Positions 5,935 through 10,881 of a stretch of 10,881 nt of DNA are shown one piece after another. The DNA is taken from assembly GCA_031273835.1 (NCBI GenBank), contig JAISRD010000096.1, forward strand, positions 1 to 10,881, read 5' to 3'. Made by a program: the position numbers and the translations under genes. Positions within the stretch are counted from its first letter, which is position 1. Each line of letters starts with the position of its first letter. The notes below the pieces were generated by a model. The model worked only from the letters and a program-made list of their open reading frames with translations. It did not search any database and was not told the origin of the DNA. This DNA is from Treponema sp. Its GTDB lineage: Bacteria > Spirochaetota > Spirochaetia > Treponematales > Breznakiellaceae.

Positions 5935-7123
5935 GAGTCCCGGCGCGCCGCAGTTTAAGGGCGAGCCGTTCCCGGCGGCGGATCAGATCCTGCCGGAGGC
6001 TTTCCCGGAGACCCTCGGCGGCCAGGCCCTTTTCCGTCCACGCGAGGGCTTCCGCGTAGTCCCCGCGCCGCCATTCCGCCTCCACCGACAACTGCCGGCA
6101 TGCCCGGGGAAAACCCTGTTCCGCCGCCCGCCGCAGGAGCAGGGGACCGGCGTGGGCCTCCGGCGGTGAAGGGGACGGCGCCCGCCGCCAGCACAGGGCA
6201 AGCTGCTCGGCGTCGCAGCGGTAAGCCGCTTCCGCCTCCAGGGGCCGTTCCGCGATGTCCGCAAAGGCGAGAAACAGGGCGGCGAGGCCGAAAATATCCT
6301 TTACATTATGATCGCAGACCCCCAGCAGCGCCGAAGGGTCCCCGGACCGGAGGAAGGAAAACCAGATATCCGGCGCCAGTTCACCCGGCGTATCCCCGGT
6401 CCGGTCCAGGCCCAGGATCAAGGTCTCCACGGTGGCCTGGGAACAATTGGGGAGGACCCGTTTCCAGAGCCGGCGGCCGGGATGGAGCAGGTCCGCGTGG
6501 TAAAAAACCGGGGCCTCAAGGCCGTTCATGAGACAGCGGGTTTTTACGATCTGGGAATCGAAGCTCTTTCCGTTGTACGTCACCGTCAGGGGAAATCTCC
6601 CGTCCCCGCCGGGCCCTGCCTGAAATTCAGAAAGCAGGGCTTCAAGGAAATCATATTCCCCCGGATAGTCGAGCAGCAGGTACTGCGTAACACGCAGCAC
6701 GGCGCGGCCGGAAAGCGTTTCAGGGACAAAACGGCCAAAGGCGGCCAGAAAGGCCACGGTCCCGGCGCCGCCGGAAAGGCCGGTGGTTTCCAGATCGAAG
6801 AAGAGGAGGGCTCCGGGGCCGGGCGGAGAACCGCCCCCCGGATACGGGGCGCCGGCGTACCGGACAAGGTCTGGCAGGATGAACCCCAGATTCGGGGAAA
6901 AGGAAACGGGCGGAGGCCGGGACAAATCCAAAAGGACCGAACGTTTCAGCGTCTGATACCCCGCCGGGGACCATCCGGGACCAAGACCGGCGGCGGAGAC
7001 AGGCGGTGATTGTTCCTGGTCCCGGCCAGGGGCGGAGACGAACGGCGCGGTCTTTTGCGGAGAATGGGCGCCCTGTCCCGCTTCCCGGATGCGCCGCAGC
7101 CGGTCCCTCAGATTGTTTCCCAT
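5927..7123 (-). CDS. mrfB: MrfB/YprB-type DEDDh 3'-5' exonuclease with TPR-like C-terminus (398 aa)
   Basis: Residues 105-290 form an RNase H-like exonuclease domain. The acidic residues are D110 and E112 in FFDLETTG, D189 in NGKSFD, and H272 with D276 in DHNVKDIFGL; together they give a DEDDh-type site. The block DLLHPGRRLW (211-220) is characteristic of the YprB group. Residues 297-372 look like helical TPR-type repeats, as in B. subtilis MrfB, which is of similar length. Residues 17-60 are a low-complexity, probably disordered linker. In B. subtilis, MrfA and MrfB act together in repair of mitomycin C adducts, with MrfB as the nuclease. Here it follows the helicase gene by 19 bp and is surely co-transcribed. 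A GGGG run 7-8 nt before the ATG is a weak ribosome-binding site. All key catalytic residues appear present. Confidence 0.87.
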   Translation of the reverse strand: MGNNLRDRLRRIREAGQGAHSPQKTAPFVSAPGRDQEQSPPVSAAGLGPGWSPAGYQTLKRSVLLDLSRPPPVSFSPNLGFILPDLVRYAGAPYPGGGSPPGPGALLFFDLETTGLSGGAGTVAFLAAFGRFVPETLSGRAVLRVTQYLLLDYPGEYDFLEALLSEFQAGPGGDGRFPLTVTYNGKSFDSQIVKTRCLMNGLEAPVFYHADLLHPGRRLWKRVLPNCSQATVETLILGLDRTGDTPGELAPDIWFSFLRSGDPSALLGVCDHNVKDIFGLAALFLAFADIAERPLEAEAAYRCDAEQLALCWRRAPSPSPPEAHAGPLLLRRAAEQGFPRACRQLSVEAEWRRGDYAEALAWTEKGLAAEGLRESLRQDLIRRRERLALKLRRAGTPT

Positions 7124-7142
7124 GCCGAACCCCGCATGCCGT

Positions 7143-9518
7143 TCAACGCTCCCCGGCCCCCGTCAGGGCATTGAGGAATTCCCCGGCGCCCTTTTTGTTT
7201 TCACCGGGGCCCACGCAGGAAGGGCAGCCCTCCCCGCAGGGGCAGCCTGCCGCCATCCGGTACGCCGCGTCAAAGACGACCCCGACCTTCCCCGCCAGGG
7301 CCTCCGCAAGGCCCGTGCCGCCGGGGTATTTGTCGTAAATGTAGAGGGCGGAGACGCCGAAATGGGGGTCCCGGACCCGTCCGGCGATGCCGAGGTCCCG
7401 GGGATCGCAGAGGAGGAACACCGGGGCGATGGTCTTGATGAGGGTCCCCGCGCCGGAAAGGGCCGATCCCGCCGCTTCCTCGTCCATGGCGGACAGGACC
7501 GTTCCCCCCGCCGTGTCCGGCCCGAAGAGCAGGATGAGGGAACGGGTCTGCATCTCCTCTTCCGGCATTTCTATATCGCCGTAGCCGACGTTTTCGTGGG
7601 TATGAAAGCGGATCTTCTTGAATCTGGCCGCCTGGGACCGGACCAGCACATCCCCCAGGACGCCCCTGGCCCCTTCGCCATAGGCAAATTCCTCGTCCTC
7701 GGTCAAAACCTTGATGTCGGTTTTTACAAGGCCGTCGGTAAAGTAGTTGACCTCCGCCTCCCGGACCAGACATTTCCGGTTGGCGATATCCAGGTTCTCC
7801 ACCAGATACTGCCGCCCCCGGTGCAGATAGACGGCGTTTTTAAAGACAAGCTCCTTGGCGCTGGGCCGGTCCATCTCGCCGATGACGGCGTTCCGGCCCG
7901 CAGTTACGTCGATGATCACCACATTGTCCGCCGTGGCGGAGCGGAGGCTGATTCCCTCTGCGGGAAAAGACCGGTCCGCCCAGTGCCAGCGGCCCGCGCC
8001 GTCCCCGCCGGTATGGCGGACGACGCCCTCCTCTTCCAGAAAACCGAGGACCGCGGACACTTCCTTTCCGAAGGGCTCCTCCCCCCCTTCGACGGCCTCG
8101 TCCCGGAAGGGAAGCTCGAAGGCGGCGCATTTTACATGGTCGGTAAGTATGTAGGGATTGTCCGGATCGAGCCGGGCCTCCTCGGCGCTTTTCCTGAAGA
8201 ACCACTCCGGATCGTTCATGATGAACTGGTCCAGGGGAGAGGCGGAGGCGACAAAGATCGCCGCCGAGGTTCCCCCCCGCCGTCCCGCCCGGCCGGACTG
8301 CTGCCAAAAGCTGTTAAAGGAGCCGGGAAAGCCCGCCACCACCGAGGCGTCCAGGCCGCCGATGTCGATGCCCAGTTCCAGGGCATTGGTGGAAACCACT
8401 CCCTGGATGGTCCCGTCCCGAAGGCCCCTCTCTATCTCCCGCCGCTCGTTGGGGAGGAACCCGCCCCGGTAGGCCTCCACCCGGATGCGGCCGTTGTCGG
8501 TGTAGACATTGGCCAGATCCTCATTGACATAGGCGGCGGCCACCTCGGTCTTGACCCGGGAGTGGGCGAACAGTATGGTCTTGATCCCGCCCTTGAGGAG
8601 GGCCGTCATCCAGCGGCGGCTTTCGGTGACCACCGAACGGCGTATCCCCTGCACCGCGTCCACCAGGGGCGGGTTGTAGAGGACGATCCGTTTTTCCCCG
8701 CGGGGGGCGCCGTTTTTGTCCACCAGCGCCACCTCTTCGCCGGTGAGGGTTTCCGCCAGTTCACGGGGATTGGCGATGGTGGCGGAACAGAGGATAAACC
8801 GGGGCCTGGCGCCGTAAAAGGCGGCGACGCGGCGAAGCCGCCGCAGCACGTCCGCCACATGACTGCCCAGGACCCCCCGGTAGGCGTGGGCCTCGTCGAT
8901 CACCACGAATTTAAGGCGGGAAAAGAACTTTATCCACTTGGGATGATTGGGAAGTATGCCGGCGTGGAGCATGTCGGGGTTGCTGATGATGATGCGCCCC
9001 GTGTCCCGGGCCGCCGTCCGCAGGGAGCCGGGGGTGTCCCCGTCGTAGGTAGCCACCTTCACCGGTAATCCTGCCGGTAACCCCGCCGGCAGCCCCGCCG
9101 TTTCCGCCTTGCCGGCCGGACCGGCATCGTCCGCGGGGGCGGCGCCCACGATTCCGTTCAATTCCGACTGCTGATCCTGGGAAAGGGCCTTGGTGGGGAA
9201 AAGGTAGAGACAGCGGGCCTCCGGGTCCCTGAGCAGGGCCTGGAGACAGGGGAGGTTGTAACAGAGGGTCTTCCCCGAGGCGGTGGGGGTAACCACCACC
9301 ACATTGTGTCCCCGCCGCAGTTCCTCCCATACCTCCGCCTGATGGGTGTAGACCTGGGTGATTCCCCGGCTCCGCAGGGCCTCGGCAATCCGCCCGTCCA
9401 GATCCGCGGGAAAGGGCACACAGGAGGCTTCCGCCGCCGGAATAAGGCGGTTTTCAACGATGTGGGGGGCAAATTCCGGGCTGTTGAGGATTTTTTCCAG
9501 GGCGGCGCGGTCATCCAT
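7143..9518 (-). CDS. mrfA: MrfA/YprA-type DEAH-box helicase with DUF1998 zinc-binding C-terminus (791 aa)
   Basis: Superfamily 2 helicase motifs appear in order: Walker A TPTASGKT (77-84), DEAH (208-211), SAT (245-247) and motif VI QQSGRAGRRG (406-415). The C-terminal DUF1998 (MZB) domain ends in C759-x-C761-x3-C765-x2-C768, the expected zinc-binding set. Length and domain order match YprA/MrfA of B. subtilis, an ATP-dependent 3'-5' DNA helicase needed with MrfB for mitomycin C repair outside nucleotide excision repair. An Ala/Gly/Pro-rich insert at about 122-152 separates motif Ia from TYDGDTP. The ATG at 9518 is fixed by an in-frame TAA nine bases upstream, yet no Shine-Dalgarno lies within range. 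It is first in a two-gene operon with the exonuclease. Function is assigned by family, not tested here. Confidence 0.9.
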   Translation of the reverse strand: MDDRAALEKILNSPEFAPHIVENRLIPAAEASCVPFPADLDGRIAEALRSRGITQVYTHQAEVWEELRRGHNVVVVTPTASGKTLCYNLPCLQALLRDPEARCLYLFPTKALSQDQQSELNGIVGAAPADDAGPAGKAETAGLPAGLPAGLPVKVATYDGDTPGSLRTAARDTGRIIISNPDMLHAGILPNHPKWIKFFSRLKFVVIDEAHAYRGVLGSHVADVLRRLRRVAAFYGARPRFILCSATIANPRELAETLTGEEVALVDKNGAPRGEKRIVLYNPPLVDAVQGIRRSVVTESRRWMTALLKGGIKTILFAHSRVKTEVAAAYVNEDLANVYTDNGRIRVEAYRGGFLPNERREIERGLRDGTIQGVVSTNALELGIDIGGLDASVVAGFPGSFNSFWQQSGRAGRRGGTSAAIFVASASPLDQFIMNDPEWFFRKSAEEARLDPDNPYILTDHVKCAAFELPFRDEAVEGGEEPFGKEVSAVLGFLEEEGVVRHTGGDGAGRWHWADRSFPAEGISLRSATADNVVIIDVTAGRNAVIGEMDRPSAKELVFKNAVYLHRGRQYLVENLDIANRKCLVREAEVNYFTDGLVKTDIKVLTEDEEFAYGEGARGVLGDVLVRSQAARFKKIRFHTHENVGYGDIEMPEEEMQTRSLILLFGPDTAGGTVLSAMDEEAAGSALSGAGTLIKTIAPVFLLCDPRDLGIAGRVRDPHFGVSALYIYDKYPGGTGLAEALAGKVGVVFDAAYRMAAGCPCGEGCPSCVGPGENKKGAGEFLNALTGAGER
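9062..9097. repeat. Three degenerate 12-bp tandem repeats inside the helicase gene
   Basis: Units 9062-9073, 9074-9085 and 9086-9097 all have the form CCGG(T/C)A(A/G)(T/C)CC(T/C)(C/G)-like, differing at a few positions. They encode the GLPA-GLPA-GLP part of the low-complexity helicase insert. The repeats stay in frame, so copy-number change would lengthen or shorten the linker without breaking the gene. Confidence 0.6.
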
Positions 9519-9526
9519 GGTTTTTT

Positions 9527-9532
9527 ATTGTA
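9527..9532 (-). promoter_or_regulatory. Possible -10 box placed for a leaderless mrfA transcript
   Basis: TACAAT on the minus strand is only 8 bp from the mrfA ATG, so transcription would begin within a base or two of the start codon. The -35 region is poor (TTTTGT at 17 bp spacing, within a T-tract). The absence of any properly spaced ribosome-binding site agrees with a leaderless message, but the promoter itself is weakly supported. Confidence 0.35.
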
Positions 9533-9604
9533 CCCTCTGGGGAAAAAAAACAAAAGTAGCCCCCCCGGCGGAAATATTCGGCAGGGTTTATCCGTTGTTT
9601 TTGC

Positions 9605-9633
9605 TTGTTATATACATAATTCCCGCTTATACT
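9605..9633 (+). promoter_or_regulatory. Sigma70-type promoter for glgC
   Basis: TTGTTA at 9605-9610 and TATACT at 9628-9633 are 17 bp apart in an AT-rich stretch. The expected start near 9640 gives a leader of about 37 bases containing the strong ribosome-binding site AAGGAGG at 9664-9670. No operator or riboswitch is recognised in the 9519-9676 gap. Confidence 0.55.
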
Positions 9634-9676
9634 TATGAAGGATTTTTATTTTTCAAACATAACAAGGAGGCGCGGT

Positions 9677-10881
9677 ATGTCAGAGGTTTTATCCATCGTA
9701 CTCGGCGGAGGAAAAGGTACCCGGCTGTTTCCCTTGACCCAGGCAAGGGCAAAACCGGCGGTTCCCTTCGGGGGCAAATACCGGCTTGTGGATATCCCCA
9801 TTTCAAACTGTATCAACGCGGATCTCAAGCAGATATATATCCTTACCCAGTTCAATTCCGCCTCCCTGCATCTTCATCTGGCCCAGACCTACGTGTTCGA
9901 CTCCTTTACCAACGGCTTCGTAGAGATACTGGCGGCGGAGCAGACCTTTGAACATACGGGATGGTACGAGGGTACCGCCGACGCGGTCCGCAAGAATTTC
10001 CTTCATTTTAGAACCCAAAATCCCTCCTACTACATGATCCTTTCGGGGGACCAGCTTTACCGCATGGACCTCAAGGATTTCCTCAAAAAGCATATTGATT
10101 CCGGGGCGGCAATCACCATCGCCACCACCGTGGTAAGCAGGGAGGATGCAAGCCAGTTGGGAATCCTCATGGCGGATCAGAACAACCGTATCACCAAATT
10201 CCTTGAAAAACCGGGGCCTACCCAGGACATTTCCGAATACAGGATTCCCCAGGAACTGCGGGCCAGCATGAACGTCAAGGAAGACAGCTACCTTGCCTCC
10301 ATGGGCATCTATGTGTTTAACGCCCAAAACATGGAAAGCTGCCTTACCAACGATCTGACCGATTTCGGAAAAGAGATAATCCCGCAGGCCATCAACGACC
10401 TTAAGGTCAACGCCTATATCTTTAACGGCTACTGGGAAGACATCGGAACGATCAGGAATTTTTACGAGGCCAACCTTGAGCTTACCGCCCTGCGTCCCCG
10501 TTTTGACTTTTACGACGAGAACAATCCCATTTATACCCACATGCGGAACCTTCCCCCTTCAAAGATGAATTTCAGCAATATGAACCAGTCCATCGCGGCG
10601 GAGGGCTGTATCATCACCAACGCATCGATCACCAACTCAATTGTGGGGGTCAGGACCATAATCGAGTCCGGCTCAAGCCTCAACGGCGTGGTTTGTATGG
10701 GGGCGGACTTTTACGAAACCGAGGCGCAGAAACAGCAAAACGCCGAAGGCCGGGTCCCCAATATAGGAATCGGCAAGGGCTCCATCATCAAGGGGGCCAT
10801 CATCGACAAAAACGCCTGCATCGGCGAAGGCTGCCGCATCGGGGTGGACGACATCAACCGCGGCGACGGCAACTACGGCCA
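9677..10881 (+). CDS. glgC: Glucose-1-phosphate adenylyltransferase (ADP-glucose pyrophosphorylase), 3' end cut by window
   Basis: The enzyme makes ADP-glucose from ATP and glucose-1-phosphate, the committed step of bacterial glycogen synthesis, in the cytoplasm. ATG at 9677 follows AAGGAGG by 6 nt. The nucleotide-binding loop is LGGGKGTRLFPLT (9-21), followed by KPAVPFGGKYRLVDIPISNC (26-45). Other landmarks are GTADAVR (99-105), SGDQLYRMD with the catalytic-type D125 (123-131), FLEKP with the sugar-phosphate-binding K178 (175-179), and GYWEDIGT (251-258). From about 290 onward begins the left-handed beta-helix domain. The wording around ISNCIN, LTQFNSASL and RNLPPSK resembles the cyanobacterial/plant type more than E. 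coli GlgC. The 401 codons present lack only about 25-30 for a normal length of roughly 425-430. The downstream context is unseen. Confidence 0.95.
   Translation, partial: MSEVLSIVLGGGKGTRLFPLTQARAKPAVPFGGKYRLVDIPISNCINADLKQIYILTQFNSASLHLHLAQTYVFDSFTNGFVEILAAEQTFEHTGWYEGTADAVRKNFLHFRTQNPSYYMILSGDQLYRMDLKDFLKKHIDSGAAITIATTVVSREDASQLGILMADQNNRITKFLEKPGPTQDISEYRIPQELRASMNVKEDSYLASMGIYVFNAQNMESCLTNDLTDFGKEIIPQAINDLKVNAYIFNGYWEDIGTIRNFYEANLELTALRPRFDFYDENNPIYTHMRNLPPSKMNFSNMNQSIAAEGCIITNASITNSIVGVRTIIESGSSLNGVVCMGADFYETEAQKQQNAEGRVPNIGIGKGSIIKGAIIDKNACIGEGCRIGVDDINRGDGNYG

Noticed and set aside
5941..5950. The GC palindrome CGGCGCGCCG just after the Wzi gene as a terminator.
   Set aside because: It has no loop or T-tract and lies within the coding end of mrfB, where GC-rich palindromes arise by chance.
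7089..9068. A 659-codon open frame on the + strand, antisense to the helicase gene.
   Set aside because: It lies almost wholly within mrfA, has no ribosome-binding site or recognisable domain, and its Pro/Gly/Arg/Val-rich translation is what GC-rich codon use produces on the opposite strand.
1..10881. CRISPR arrays, tRNA or rRNA genes, restriction or toxin-antitoxin and other defence modules.
   Set aside because: No regularly spaced repeats, cloverleaf sequences, rRNA motifs or defence-type protein motifs were seen on either strand. The DUF1998 helicase was considered as a DISARM (DrmB-like) part but has its own helicase core and sits with an exonuclease, as MrfA does.

Overview
The window looks like part of a spirochaete chromosome, most plausibly a Treponema-type gut or environmental species. 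This rests on gene content: Wzi-like outer-membrane barrel proteins, a plant/cyanobacterial-type GlgC, and clean -35/-10 boxes in AT-rich gaps of otherwise GC-rich DNA. It is an inference, because no rRNA or other taxonomic marker is present.

Layout. Bases 1 to about 349 are the 3' end of a group II intron: the last 84 residues of its reverse transcriptase/maturase, then RNA domains V and VI. Bases 350-509 hold no gene, but contain three consecutive hairpins bounded by imperfect terminal inverted repeats that look like a small non-coding mobile element. The stop codon of the next gene lies in the right-hand repeat. Bases 510-3905 (minus strand) are a two-gene operon of tandem paralogous, exported Wzi-like beta-barrel proteins. 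Bases 3906-4026 are a compact divergent promoter region, where oppositely directed sigma70-type promoters appear to share one -10 element. Bases 4027-5934 (plus strand) encode a third, more typical Wzi-family protein. Its end overlaps, tail to tail by 8 bp, the end of a minus-strand DNA-repair operon. That operon (9518 down to 5927) encodes a MrfA/YprA-type DUF1998 helicase followed by a MrfB/YprB-type DEDDh exonuclease. Bases 9519-9676 are a second divergent intergenic region, and from 9677 to the window end runs glgC (ADP-glucose pyrophosphorylase), cut by the window edge.

How the genes work together. The three Wzi-like proteins sit around one bidirectional promoter and are probably co-expressed envelope proteins, perhaps binding or anchoring surface polysaccharide. 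The helicase and exonuclease are known partners in Bacillus subtilis, where they form a mitomycin C repair pathway independent of UvrABC. GlgC makes ADP-glucose for glycogen synthesis and is not obviously tied to the others.

No clearly new multi-gene system is visible. The best leads are the hairpin element at the intron/gene boundary, the altered catalytic helix of the intron, the shared -10 promoter, and the apparently leaderless start of the helicase gene.
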